DNA of 64,000 nucleotides from assembly GCF_040760005.1 (NCBI RefSeq), contig NZ_CP099760.1, forward strand, positions 5,770,501-5,834,500, in the 5' to 3' direction. Each line of letters opens with the position of its first letter. Positions within the stretch are counted from its first letter, which is position 1. This stretch comes from Pseudomonas sp. stari2. Lineage in GTDB: Bacteria > Pseudomonadota > Gammaproteobacteria > Pseudomonadales > Pseudomonadaceae. A program made the translations under genes and the position numbers. Under the pieces are notes generated by a model, which saw only the letters and a list, made by a program, of their open reading frames with translations, did not search any database and was not told the DNA's origin. Of this stretch, positions 9,072 through 17,029 are shown piece after piece.

Positions 9072-9532
9072 TCTTTCACCGGTTCACGGGCGAGACGATC
9101 GATCTCTTCGCGGAACTCGTTGAGGTCCTGGAAGCGGCGGTACACGGAAGCGAAACGGATGTAGGCGACTTCATCGAGCTTTTGCAGCTCGGCCATCACC
9201 AGTTCGCCGACCACGAGGGATTTGACCTCGCGTTCGCCGGTGGCGCGCAGCTTGTGTTTGATGTGCACCAGCGAGGACTCGAGACGCTCGACGCTCACCG
9301 GACGTTTCTCCAGGGCGCGCTGCATGCCGGCGCGGAGTTTTTCTTCGTCGAACGGTTGGCGGCTGCCGTCGGTTTTGATCAGGCGCGGCAACACCAGTTC
9401 GGCCGTCTCGAACGTCGTGAAACGTTCGCCGCAGGCTAGGCATTCACGCCGGCGGCGCACCTGTTCGCCCTCGGCGACCAGACGCGAGTCGATGACCTTG
9501 GTGTCGTTGGCACCGCAGAAGGGACAGTGCAT
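9068..9532 (-). CDS. nrdR: Transcriptional repressor NrdR
   Basis: A 154-residue regulator that represses ribonucleotide reductase genes in response to bound ATP/dATP. The start at 9532 places the zinc ribbon at the very N terminus ([10 protein letters not shown], then ECLACGERF; Cys3, Cys6, Cys31, Cys34), as in all NrdR proteins; the upstream extension of the frame is not protein-like. Residues ~49-139 form the ATP-cone ([20 protein letters not shown]). Overlap with ribD by ATGA places it first in the riboflavin operon, a pairing common in proteobacteria. Confidence 0.95.
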   Translation of the reverse strand: MHCPFCGANDTKVIDSRLVAEGEQVRRRRECLACGERFTTFETAELVLPRLIKTDGSRQPFDEEKLRAGMQRALEKRPVSVERLESSLVHIKHKLRATGEREVKSLVVGELVMAELQKLDEVAYIRFASVYRRFQDLNEFREEIDRLAREPVKE

Positions 9533-9660
9533 GGTGGCTGGCAACAAAAAAAGGGAGGGCCATGGTAGCGCATCCCGGTGGCAAGACAAGCCATAGGCTT
9601 TGCGGTATACAGACTGCCATGATCGTTTGATCCATGGATTTCATTTTGACGGAGCCACCA

Positions 9661-10125
9661 ATGTCGCTACGACCGCTCGTTTTGCTCAGTGTTTTCGCCC
9701 TGCTGGTGGCCTGTGGCAGCGATAAGCCCAAGCCGCAGCCGCCAGCGCCGGGCCCGGCGCCGCAACAGGCGCAGAAAAAGGCCAGGGAAGCTGCCGACCT
9801 CGGCCCGCTGCCCGCGTATCAACGGGAACTGAGCGGCACCCTGCAAGGCGTGCCCGCGGGCGCCGAAGTCGAACTGGCGCTGCTGGTGATCGACGAGAAG
9901 GGGCGCCCGCAACAATTGCTCGCCAGTTCCAGCCTGATCGGCAACAACCAGGTTCTGCCGTTTCGCCTGCGCTTCAATCCTGATGCCTTCCCGGTCGGTG
10001 CGCGGGTCGAACTGCGTGGCCGTACCACTCAATCCGGCCAGTTGATCCTGCACCTGCCGTCGCAGACCATCAGCCAGCCGACCACCCAGGCCCTGGGCCA
10101 ACTGCAATTTGTCAAAGCGCCATGA
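9661..10125 (+). CDS. YbaY-family outer-membrane lipoprotein
   Basis: A 154-residue lipoprotein. The ATG at 9661 begins a lipoprotein signal (MSLRPLVLLSVFALLVAC) with the lipobox cysteine at residue 18; Ser and Asp follow, so an outer-membrane fate is plausible but not certain because Ser is at +2. After a Pro/Gln/Ala-rich linker (residues 22-45), the folded domain begins SGTLQGVPAGAEVELALLVI, a beta-rich pattern like the YbaY/YscW family. It overlaps the next gene by four bases. Function is unknown. Confidence 0.75.
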   Translation: MSLRPLVLLSVFALLVACGSDKPKPQPPAPGPAPQQAQKKAREAADLGPLPAYQRELSGTLQGVPAGAEVELALLVIDEKGRPQQLLASSSLIGNNQVLPFRLRFNPDAFPVGARVELRGRTTQSGQLILHLPSQTISQPTTQALGQLQFVKAP

Positions 10126-10778
10126 ATGCACCGCTGGACCTGCAACAGGCGCTGGGCGAGTTGCTCGGTGATGCCCGACTGGTGACCTGCCCGCTGCCAG
10201 ACACTGACTTGAAACTGTGGCTGATCGACGGCGACAACATGGCCCGGGAATTCAGCCCGGAGGAGACCCGACGGATCCTGCATGAGCCGCCGTACTGGAG
10301 TTTCTGCTGGGCCAGCGGTCTGGCGGTGGCGCGTTATCTGGCGGAATTCCCCGAATGGGTGCGTGGCAAACGCGTACTGGATTTCGGCGCCGGTTCCGGG
10401 ATCGCCGGGATTGCCGCCGTGAAGGCTGGCGCCCTGGAAGTGGTGGCCTGCGACCTTGATCCGCTGGCGATTGCCGCGTGCCGGGCGAATGCCGAACTCA
10501 ATGACGTGCAGATGAGCTATTCCACGGACTTCTTCGCCGAGGCGGATCGCTTCGATCTGATCCTGGTGGCCGACGTTCTCTACGACCGGGAAAACCTGCC
10601 GCTGCTCGACGCGTTTCTCAGTCGCGGCCGCGAAGCCTTGGTGGCAGATTCGCGTGTCAGGGATTTCCGTCATCCACTGTACCGGCGCATTGAAATGCTC
10701 GAAGCCATGACCCTGCCGGATCTGGCCGAGCCCGAAGAGTTTCGCCATGTCAGCCTCTACCATGCGGCCCGCGCCTGA
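10122..10778 (+). CDS. Class I SAM-dependent methyltransferase (protein lysine N-methyltransferase-like)
   Basis: A 218-residue Rossmann-fold methyltransferase. The AdoMet-binding motif I is VLDFGAGSGIAGIAAVKAG (about residues 86-104), the acidic motif II is VVACDLDPLAIAA, and motif IV is FDLILVADVLYDRENL. This layout (DFGxGSG, then VLYD) is typical of the METTL20/ETFB lysine methyltransferase-like family, but the substrate is not shown by the sequence. It is coupled to the lipoprotein gene by a four-base overlap. Confidence 0.8.
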   Translation: MNAPLDLQQALGELLGDARLVTCPLPDTDLKLWLIDGDNMAREFSPEETRRILHEPPYWSFCWASGLAVARYLAEFPEWVRGKRVLDFGAGSGIAGIAAVKAGALEVVACDLDPLAIAACRANAELNDVQMSYSTDFFAEADRFDLILVADVLYDRENLPLLDAFLSRGREALVADSRVRDFRHPLYRRIEMLEAMTLPDLAEPEEFRHVSLYHAARA

Positions 10779-10817
10779 CCGTATAGTTGCCCCATTCACG
10801 CTTTTACGAGATACCCC

Positions 10818-11690
10818 ATGAGTCAGCAAACGCCGTACATCTTCGACGCCACAACGGCCGACTTCGACCAGTCGGTGATCGAGGCTTCCTTTCAAAAACC
10901 GGTGCTGGTGGATTTCTGGGCCGAATGGTGTGCGCCGTGCAAGGCGCTGATGCCGATGCTGCAAGGCATCGCCGAGAGCTATCATGGCGAGTTGCTGCTG
11001 GCCAAGGTCAATTGCGATATCGAGCAGGACATCGTCGCCCGTTTCGGCATCCGCAGCCTGCCGACCGTGGTGCTGTTCAAGGACGGCCAACCGGTGGACG
11101 GCTTTGCCGGTGCGCAACCGGAATCCGCCGTGCGTGCCCTGCTTGAGCCTCACGTAAAAATGCCACCACCGGCAGCGGCTGATCCGTTCGAGCAAGCCCA
11201 GGCGCTGTTCGACGAAGGCCGTTTCGCCGATGCCGAAGCCGCGCTGGTGGTGATGCTCAACGAAGACAACACCAACGCCAAGGCGCTGATCCTGTACGCC
11301 CGCTGCCTGACCGAACGCGGCGAACTGGGCGAAGCGCAAGCCGTGCTCGACGCGGTCAAGAGCGACGAACACAAGGCCGCACTGGCCGGTGCCAAGGCGC
11401 AGATCAAGTTCCTCGGCCTGGCCCGCGACCTGCCGGATGCCGCCGACCTGAAAAGCCGTCTGGCGCAAAACCCGCAAGACGACGAAGCGGTGTATCAACT
11501 GGCGATCCAGCAACTGGCCCGCCAGCAATACGAAGCGGCACTCGACGCCCTGCTCAAGCTGTTCATCCGCAACCGCAGCTACAACGAAGGCCTGCCGCAC
11601 AAGACCTTGCTGCAAGTGTTCGAACTGCTGGGCAACGATCACCCGTTGGTGACCGCTTACCGGCGCAAGGTGTTTGCCGCGCTGTATTAA
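10818..11690 (+). CDS. cnoX: Thioredoxin-TPR co-chaperone (CnoX/YbbN family)
   Basis: A 290-residue fusion of an N-terminal thioredoxin domain (residues ~1-115) and C-terminal tetratricopeptide repeats (about 125-285), the CnoX/YbbN architecture. The active site WAEWCAPCK has both cysteines (Cys38 and Cys41), so thiol-disulfide oxidoreductase activity is expected; E. coli CnoX has SxxC and lacks it. Family members hold unfolding proteins for GroEL/DnaK under oxidative or chlorine stress. It stands alone, 39 bases after the methyltransferase and ending four bases from a convergent gene. Confidence 0.9.
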   Translation: MSQQTPYIFDATTADFDQSVIEASFQKPVLVDFWAEWCAPCKALMPMLQGIAESYHGELLLAKVNCDIEQDIVARFGIRSLPTVVLFKDGQPVDGFAGAQPESAVRALLEPHVKMPPPAAADPFEQAQALFDEGRFADAEAALVVMLNEDNTNAKALILYARCLTERGELGEAQAVLDAVKSDEHKAALAGAKAQIKFLGLARDLPDAADLKSRLAQNPQDDEAVYQLAIQQLARQQYEAALDALLKLFIRNRSYNEGLPHKTLLQVFELLGNDHPLVTAYRRKVFAALY

Positions 11691-11694
11691 GCGC

Positions 11695-12051
11695 TTACTC
11701 GATCCAGCTATAGAGCGGCGTATCCCCGCCGCTCACCACTTTCACGTCCGACGAATGCCGCAGGCGCACCAGCAGGCGCTTGCCCGCTGCCGCGCTGCCG
11801 GTCAGCCCTTCAAGCTGATCCAGCAGTTCCGGCCCGCTGAGTTGCCCGGCCTTGCGCAGCAAATCCCTGGCGACCTGCCACACCGCGTCATCCTGATTGA
11901 CCGGTTTCGCCACAGGCGCTGCGGCGGCTTGCGGCTGGGCCGTTTGCACCTGCACGCCAAACTGCGAACCGAGCCTCGCCCAGTCGCTTTCATCCAGTTC
12001 CAGGGTCAAATCCACCGGCAACTCGCCGACGGTTCCGCGTATCCGCAACAT
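11695..12051 (-). CDS. Conserved hypothetical protein
   Basis: A 118-residue protein that I do not recognise. The ATG at 12051 is chosen because GGGAG lies eight bases upstream and the sequence from there (MLRIRGTVGELPVDLTLELD) is compact and protein-like. An N-terminal beta-rich segment is followed by an Ala/Pro/Gln linker (residues ~35-52) and a helical C-terminal half containing DLLRKAGQLSGPELLDQLEG. No signal peptide or membrane segment is evident, so it is probably cytoplasmic. It is convergent with cnoX. I recall a similarly placed hypothetical gene in P. aeruginosa. Confidence 0.65.
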   Translation of the reverse strand: MLRIRGTVGELPVDLTLELDESDWARLGSQFGVQVQTAQPQAAAAPVAKPVNQDDAVWQVARDLLRKAGQLSGPELLDQLEGLTGSAAAGKRLLVRLRHSSDVKVVSGGDTPLYSWIE

Positions 12052-12176
12052 AACTTCGCTCCCGCACATTTCTGACCTGCATGCTCCCATGGGACTTGTG
12101 TAACGCCAAGTGTCAGGAGCTGGCGAAGCTTGCCTTGTCGGCTACATTTCTTCTTTTTTTCATGGGAAGGAACCCC

Positions 12177-12758
12177 ATGTCTTCAGGAAGAAAACTGGCG
12201 TCGAAGGGAGGCCCTACCTCTACAGGTGGCGTAATTCTCGAAGGAAACGAAAACCTGCGTATCGAGGGCAAAATCATCGCCTCGATCGGGCAACTTGCCA
12301 GTTGCCCGGCATGCAGCGCTGGCCAAGGACCGATTGTCGCCGTTGGCGAAAGAACTCTGATCCTGCCCGCCGGCCCGGCTGCACTGGAGGGTGACTATAT
12401 CGCCTGCGGCTGCCCGCCCATGGCCAACAAACTGCTCACTCAGCAACACAGCGGCTTCGCCGGCATTGGCCGTCCAGCTCCCATCGATATGGGCCCTTCG
12501 ATTACCGCCCCGACTTCACGTCGCTATCTGCAAGTCATCATCGAACGCCTGGACGACTCCCAGAAACCAGGACTTGCCTACAGACTCAAAGACAAGAAAA
12601 AAACAGCCGTCCTGCAAGACATCACCTGTAATGCAACAGGCGAAGGCTGCGAACACCCTGTGGAAAGCCATTCGGATTACGACACTCTGTTGGTCGGTGA
12701 AGAGTCCGAGTGGACGTTTTACGCTTATGAAGAACCCCTGAATCAGGACTTGCCATGA
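12177..12758 (+). CDS. PAAR domain type VI secretion spike protein
   Basis: A 193-residue protein whose first ~100 residues show the PAAR pattern: an early KLASKGGPTSTGGVILEGN, a central GERTLILPAGPAALEGDYIA and a closing CGCPPMANKLL. PAAR proteins cap the VgrG spike of the type VI secretion system and recruit cargo. The start at 12177 has a good GGAAGGA site; the frame upstream is not protein-like. Residues ~120-193 form a short extra domain with LQVIIERLDDSQKPGLAY that may bind cargo. It overlaps the next gene by four bases (ATGA), forming a cassette with the amidase-like gene. Confidence 0.85.
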   Translation: MSSGRKLASKGGPTSTGGVILEGNENLRIEGKIIASIGQLASCPACSAGQGPIVAVGERTLILPAGPAALEGDYIACGCPPMANKLLTQQHSGFAGIGRPAPIDMGPSITAPTSRRYLQVIIERLDDSQKPGLAYRLKDKKKTAVLQDITCNATGEGCEHPVESHSDYDTLLVGEESEWTFYAYEEPLNQDLP

Positions 12759-13705
12759 AGTCGGAAATCAAACTCGTCTTTAAAGACTTTCTGATGCAGC
12801 CACCAAAAGGCGTGAAGTTTCAGTTGCTGATCGACGGACTTGTCATTGATGACAACATCGTTCAAAACGATGACAAACCCCGCATCTACTCGCTCGTTTC
12901 GGACAAGACTCAAACCGCTATTACTCGCTCGGACGCCCAGAAACTACCTCCGATAAAGAGCCGTGACAGCTACGAAGTCACTGTTCAAATTGTTGGTAAC
13001 TCCGGCGCAAAAAAGGCAATGCATACAGCCACGCTGAATTCAGGTAAATCGCTGTCGATAGTTGCAGTATCACCTTGGGTAAAAGTGCCCCTATCAACCA
13101 GCGGCAAAGTCTCTAACGACACATTCTACGAGGTCGAGTATGGCGTCAAACGGAGGGATGAAACCCGCACCGTAAAGGTGGTCATCCAAGACATGCCGCG
13201 CCGCATACTGATGGAGGCACTATCACACCGAGGTTCGACTGAATGGGCCGGCAACAAAGTCAAACATTCTTTACCGCATCCAACGCTTAAGAAAAGCGTG
13301 GAGTTCAGGGCGGAATCAAACAAGTGCAATGTGTTCGTCTATGACGTATTGACTGCCATCGGTGTCAACGTGGCAATGATCGAACATGGCTCTTCGAAAT
13401 ACATCCCGGGCTATTCCAAAGTGAGCCCGCCAACCGCTGGGGAATGGGCAGATGAGAACCGGCTGCTCAATAGTTGGAGCGCAGAAAAATCACCCCTGCC
13501 CGGAGACGTTGGTGCGTATGCTGTCAATTACTCTGATGCCAGCGGTCACGTCGGATTTGTTCTGACTCAGGGTGTCTGCATTTCAGCAAGCTGGGACAAA
13601 ATCGAAGTCAACGACGTAGGCTTTCGAATCGCATCGGGTAATGCTGCTCGCAGTGACCACGACTTCACCATCTTCCGACGTTACAAGTACAGCAAACCAC
13701 AATGA
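12755..13705 (+). CDS. Candidate type VI effector: NlpC/P60- or CHAP-like cysteine amidase
   Basis: A 316-residue protein. The C-terminal half carries the order expected for papain-like peptidoglycan hydrolases: a nucleophile-type Cys191 in SNKCNVFVYDVLTAIG, then PLPGDVGAYAV (249-256), then SGHVGFVL with His265. The first ~140 residues are a beta-rich domain I cannot name. There is no signal peptide, which fits export through a type VI apparatus rather than Sec. The gene is sandwiched by four-base overlaps between a PAAR gene and a small membrane-anchored protein gene, the usual spike-effector-immunity order. The region is more A+T rich than its neighbours. The likely target is cell-wall peptide crosslinks of rivals; this is inference. 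Confidence 0.7.
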   Translation: MKSEIKLVFKDFLMQPPKGVKFQLLIDGLVIDDNIVQNDDKPRIYSLVSDKTQTAITRSDAQKLPPIKSRDSYEVTVQIVGNSGAKKAMHTATLNSGKSLSIVAVSPWVKVPLSTSGKVSNDTFYEVEYGVKRRDETRTVKVVIQDMPRRILMEALSHRGSTEWAGNKVKHSLPHPTLKKSVEFRAESNKCNVFVYDVLTAIGVNVAMIEHGSSKYIPGYSKVSPPTAGEWADENRLLNSWSAEKSPLPGDVGAYAVNYSDASGHVGFVLTQGVCISASWDKIEVNDVGFRIASGNAARSDHDFTIFRRYKYSKPQ

Positions 13706-14265
13706 AACGACTCTGGATAATCCTGGCTGCTTCACTCCTGCTCGTTGTGGCATGGCGCTTTTGGTCGCCTGCCGACCTCTCAGCCTGCACCTCCGAAGGC
13801 GCAGCGCCAGGGCCGTTGACCGCCATCGTTCACAATTACTTTGAAAGTAATAGGCGTATCGGATGGCGGGATATGGATGACCGCTTCGACATACTTTCTA
13901 CTCCCGAAGGCCAAAAAGTTGCCGGCCAACCAATGCCGTACGCTTGTGAAGCGTTACAGATACTGCAGAGTCCCGCGTTCAGTGAAAGTGAAAAAATTTT
14001 CACTACGGCGTTGATGTTTCAGTTGCCGATCAGTCAGTACATGGGCTTCATGGATCGCAGCCAGCAACTCTACTCAGAGCACAGAATAGATCCGGAGGTC
14101 ATGAAGGTGGTGGTACTTCCGCGCGGCACGGCGATCAACTACTGGTGGCTTCCAGCCTGGCGCCAGCGCTTCACTCGCGATGCTCCGAATCTGCTCGACG
14201 AAAGTCTGATCCGCCATGTGCTGACGGGAGGCTACTGGTTCGACCATCCCGGCGCCGGATTCTGA
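13702..14265 (+). CDS. Candidate cognate immunity protein, membrane-anchored periplasmic
   Basis: A 187-residue protein of a family I do not recognise. Residues ~4-20 (LWIILAASLLLVVAWRF) form a signal anchor, placing the rest in the periplasm where a peptidoglycan amidase acts. Two cysteines (29 and 82) could form a disulfide there. The gene starts four bases before the effector stop, so the two are translationally coupled, as expected when self-protection must accompany toxin production. An alternative is that it is a non-immunity accessory of the cassette. Confidence 0.55.
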   Translation: MKRLWIILAASLLLVVAWRFWSPADLSACTSEGAAPGPLTAIVHNYFESNRRIGWRDMDDRFDILSTPEGQKVAGQPMPYACEALQILQSPAFSESEKIFTTALMFQLPISQYMGFMDRSQQLYSEHRIDPEVMKVVVLPRGTAINYWWLPAWRQRFTRDAPNLLDESLIRHVLTGGYWFDHPGAGF

Positions 14266-14298
14266 TTCAAAAATCGTGACATTCAATCCACGTACCAC

Positions 14299-14315
14299 TC
14301 CGGGAACATCCCGGA
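14299..14315. other. Hairpin at the end of the PAAR-effector cassette
   Basis: A perfect 7-bp inverted repeat (TCCGGGA / TCCCGGA) with an ACA loop, 34 bases after the immunity-gene stop. There is no T-run, so a Rho-independent terminator is unlikely; it may be a stability or boundary element. Confidence 0.35.
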
Positions 14316-14373
14316 CGGTGCTCAGTCATGCCTTGCGCAAAGCGTTTCGGGCGGGCAAACTCTGCGCACTTTC

Positions 14374-14386
14374 GTTATAAGATTAC
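14374..14386. promoter_or_regulatory. Candidate Zur box
   Basis: GTTATAAGATTAC matches the Zur core GTTATANTATAAC at 10 of 12 defined positions, and a further ATAAC half-site follows at 14387-14391. It lies about 36 bases ahead of the His-rich zinc protein gene, where a Zur operator that blocks transcription in zinc-replete cells would be expected. The P. aeruginosa equivalent operon is zinc-starvation induced as I recall, which supports but does not prove the call. Confidence 0.5.
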
Positions 14387-14422
14387 ATAACAAACTCTTC
14401 ACTTTACTTCCCGGAGTTCGCC

Positions 14423-15025
14423 ATGCGTCGTCTGCTGCTCGCTTTGCCGTTTGCCCTGTTGCCGCTGGCCATCGCCCAGGCTGCCGATGAGCACGATCAT
14501 GATCACGAACATGGCAGCCTCGGTGCCCACGAGCATGGCGTCGGTCGCCTGAACGCTGCGCTCGACGGCCAGACCCTGGAGCTGGAGCTGGAAAGCCCGG
14601 CGATGAACCTCGTCGGTTTTGAACACGTCGCCACCAGCGATGCCGACAAGGCCAAGGTCGCCGCCGCCCGTGCACAACTTGAAAAACCATTGGCGTTGTT
14701 CAGCCTGCCAGCCGCTGCCGGTTGCAAAGTCGCCAGCCAGAAACTGGAAAGCCCGCTGTTCGGTGACAAGCCGGATGCCGACGATCACGATGAGGATGAC
14801 CACGACGAAGACGCCAAGGGCGGCGAAGCGCATCACCACGATCACAGCGAAATCCACGCTCACTACCAGTTCACCTGCGCAGCACCGGGCGCCTTGACTA
14901 CCCTGGATCTGGCGAACATTTTCAATAGCTTCCCGGCCACCCAGAAAATTCAGGTACAACTGATCGGCCCGAACGGCCAGCAAGGCACGGAAGTGACGGC
15001 CAAATCCGCCGCCCTGAAATTCTGA
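14423..15025 (+). CDS. Histidine-rich periplasmic zinc-uptake protein (DUF2796/ZrgA family)
   Basis: A 200-residue secreted protein. The signal peptide (MRRLLLALPFALLPLAIAQA) is followed by a metal-binding DEHDHDHEHGSLGAHEHG stretch (residues 23-39) and a second His/Asp-rich loop (about 117-147), plus two cysteines (101 and 152). The pattern matches DUF2796/ZrgA proteins that trap zinc in the periplasm during scarcity. It is first of four same-strand genes, 15 bases before the ABC ATPase, behind a Zur-like box. Confidence 0.85.
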   Translation: MRRLLLALPFALLPLAIAQAADEHDHDHEHGSLGAHEHGVGRLNAALDGQTLELELESPAMNLVGFEHVATSDADKAKVAAARAQLEKPLALFSLPAAAGCKVASQKLESPLFGDKPDADDHDEDDHDEDAKGGEAHHHDHSEIHAHYQFTCAAPGALTTLDLANIFNSFPATQKIQVQLIGPNGQQGTEVTAKSAALKF

Positions 15026-15040
15026 TCACGAACCGGCACC

Positions 15041-15751
15041 ATGACCCAAGCACTCATCGAACTGTCCGACCTGGGCTTCAACTGGCCCGGTCACCCGCCG
15101 CTGCTGGACATCCCGGCGTTTCGTCTGGAACCGGGTGAAACCCTGTTCCTAAAGGGCCCCAGCGGCAGCGGCAAGACCACCCTGCTCGGCCTCCTCGGCG
15201 GGGTGCAAAAGCCCGGGCGCGGCAGCATTCGCCTGCTCGGCCAGGAACTGACCGAACTGAGTGCCGGCGCTCGCGACCGTTTTCGCGTCGATCACACCGG
15301 CTACATTTTCCAGCAGTTCAACCTGCTGCCGTTTCTCTCGGTGCGTGAGAACGTCGAGCTGCCCTGCCACTTTTCGAAGCTGCGGGCAGACCGTGCGAAG
15401 CAACGTCATGGCAGCGTCGATCAAGCCGCCGCCACCCTGCTCGCCCACCTGGGTCTGAAGGACGAAGGCATTCTCGGACGCCGCGCCGACTCGCTGTCGA
15501 TCGGTCAGCAGCAACGGGTCGCTGCTGCACGTGCACTGATCGGTCAGCCGGAACTGGTGATCGCCGACGAGCCGACCTCGGCGCTGGATTACGACGCCCG
15601 GGAAAACTTCATCCGTCTGTTGTTCGCCGAGTGCCGTGAGGCCGGTTCGAGCCTGTTGTTCGTCAGCCACGACCAGAGCCTGGCGCCGCTGTTCGACCGT
15701 CACCTTTCCCTGGCCGAACTCAATCGCGCCGCCACGTCTGCCGAGGTCTGA
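15041..15751 (+). CDS. ABC transporter ATP-binding protein (MacB/LolD type)
   Basis: A 236-residue ATPase. Walker A is GPSGSGKTT (residues 39-47), the Q-loop is YIFQQFNLLPFLSVRENV, the signature is LSIGQQQRVAAARAL and Walker B is LVIADEPTSALD. Closest in style to the LolD/MacB group that works with FtsX-like permeases. It is followed one base later by such a permease, so the two form one transporter. The surrounding zinc-responsive genes suggest a role in zinc handling or in an envelope process under zinc limitation. Confidence 0.9.
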   Translation: MTQALIELSDLGFNWPGHPPLLDIPAFRLEPGETLFLKGPSGSGKTTLLGLLGGVQKPGRGSIRLLGQELTELSAGARDRFRVDHTGYIFQQFNLLPFLSVRENVELPCHFSKLRADRAKQRHGSVDQAAATLLAHLGLKDEGILGRRADSLSIGQQQRVAAARALIGQPELVIADEPTSALDYDARENFIRLLFAECREAGSSLLFVSHDQSLAPLFDRHLSLAELNRAATSAEV

Positions 15752-15752
15752 G

Positions 15753-17018
15753 ATGTATCTGTTCCGTCTGGCCATGGCCAGCCTCGCCAACCGCCGCTTC
15801 ACCGCCCTGCTCACCGCATTCGCCATCGCCCTCTCCGTATGCCTGCTGCTGGCGGTGGAGCGGGTGCGCACCGAAGCCAAGGCCAGTTTCGCCAGCACCA
15901 TCAGCGGCACCGACCTGATCGTCGGCGCCCGTTCCGGGTCGGTGAACCTGCTGCTGTATTCGGTGTTCCGTATCGGCAATGCCACCAACAACATTCGTTG
16001 GGACAGCTTTGAACACTTCGCCAGCAATCCGAAAGTGAAGTGGGCGATCCCGATGTCCCTCGGCGACTCCCATCGCGGCTACCGGGTGATGGGCACTACC
16101 GAAGCCTATTTCGAGCATTACCAGTACGGCCGCCAGCAGCATCTGGAACTGGCCGACGGCCGCGCCTTCGCTACCGATCCGTTCGAAGTGGTACTCGGCG
16201 CCGAAGTGGCCGAGGCGTTGCATTACAAGCTCGGCGACAAACTCGTGCTCGCCCATGGCGTGGCGGCGATCAGCCTGGTCAAACACGACGACAAACCGTT
16301 CACCGTGGTCGGCATTCTCAAGCGCACAGGCACCCCGGTGGACCGCACGCTGCACATCAGTCTCGGCGGCATGGAGGCGATCCACATCGACTGGCACAAC
16401 GGTGTGCCGGCCCGTGGCAACGGGCGGATCAGCGCCGATCAGGCGCGCAACATGGACCTGACGCCGCAAGCAATCACCGCATTCATGCTCGGCCTCAACA
16501 GCAAGATTTCCACCTTCGCGCTGCAGCGAGAAATCAACGAATTCCGTGGCGAGCCGATGCTGGCGATCCTGCCCGGCGTGGCCTTGCAAGAGTTGTGGAG
16601 CCTGATGAGCACCGCTGAAAAAGCATTGTTCGTGGTCTCGCTGTTCGTGGTGCTGACCGGGTTGATCGGCATGCTCACGGCGATTCTCACCAGCCTCAAC
16701 GAGCGTCGCCGCGAAATGGCGATTCTGCGCTCGGTGGGCGCGCGACCGTGGCACATCGCAAGCCTGCTGGTGCTGGAAGCCTTTGCCCTGGCACTGACCG
16801 GGGTGATCGCCGGGCTGGCGTTGCTGTACATCGGCATCGCTGCGGCACAGGGTTATGTGCAGGCCAATTACGGCTTGTATCTGCCGCTGGCATGGCCAAG
16901 CGAGTATGAATGGACGCTGCTCGGTGGCATTCTGGCTGCCGCGCTGCTGATGGGCAGCGTGCCGGCCTGGCGCGCGTATCGCCAATCATTGGCCGATGGC
17001 CTGTCGATCCGTTTATGA
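15753..17018 (+). CDS. FtsX-like ABC transporter permease
   Basis: A 421-residue permease. The start at 15753, directly after the ATPase stop, gives MYLFRLAMASLANRRFTALL and a first membrane segment at ~18-38. A large periplasmic domain (about 40-285) is followed by three C-terminal membrane segments with the FtsX signature LNERRREMAILRSVGARPW between them. This one-plus-three arrangement is the MacB/LolC class of mechanotransmission systems rather than a conventional importer. It overlaps an upstream-possible start of the next gene. Confidence 0.88.
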   Translation: MYLFRLAMASLANRRFTALLTAFAIALSVCLLLAVERVRTEAKASFASTISGTDLIVGARSGSVNLLLYSVFRIGNATNNIRWDSFEHFASNPKVKWAIPMSLGDSHRGYRVMGTTEAYFEHYQYGRQQHLELADGRAFATDPFEVVLGAEVAEALHYKLGDKLVLAHGVAAISLVKHDDKPFTVVGILKRTGTPVDRTLHISLGGMEAIHIDWHNGVPARGNGRISADQARNMDLTPQAITAFMLGLNSKISTFALQREINEFRGEPMLAILPGVALQELWSLMSTAEKALFVVSLFVVLTGLIGMLTAILTSLNERRREMAILRSVGARPWHIASLLVLEAFALALTGVIAGLALLYIGIAAAQGYVQANYGLYLPLAWPSEYEWTLLGGILAAALLMGSVPAWRAYRQSLADGLSIRL

Positions 17019-17029
17019 GGATGTTCACC

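Noticed and set aside
10029..11642. A 537-codon open frame on the minus strand
   Set aside because: It is opposite the methyltransferase and cnoX genes, both with clear motifs; no ribosome-binding site or domain supports it.
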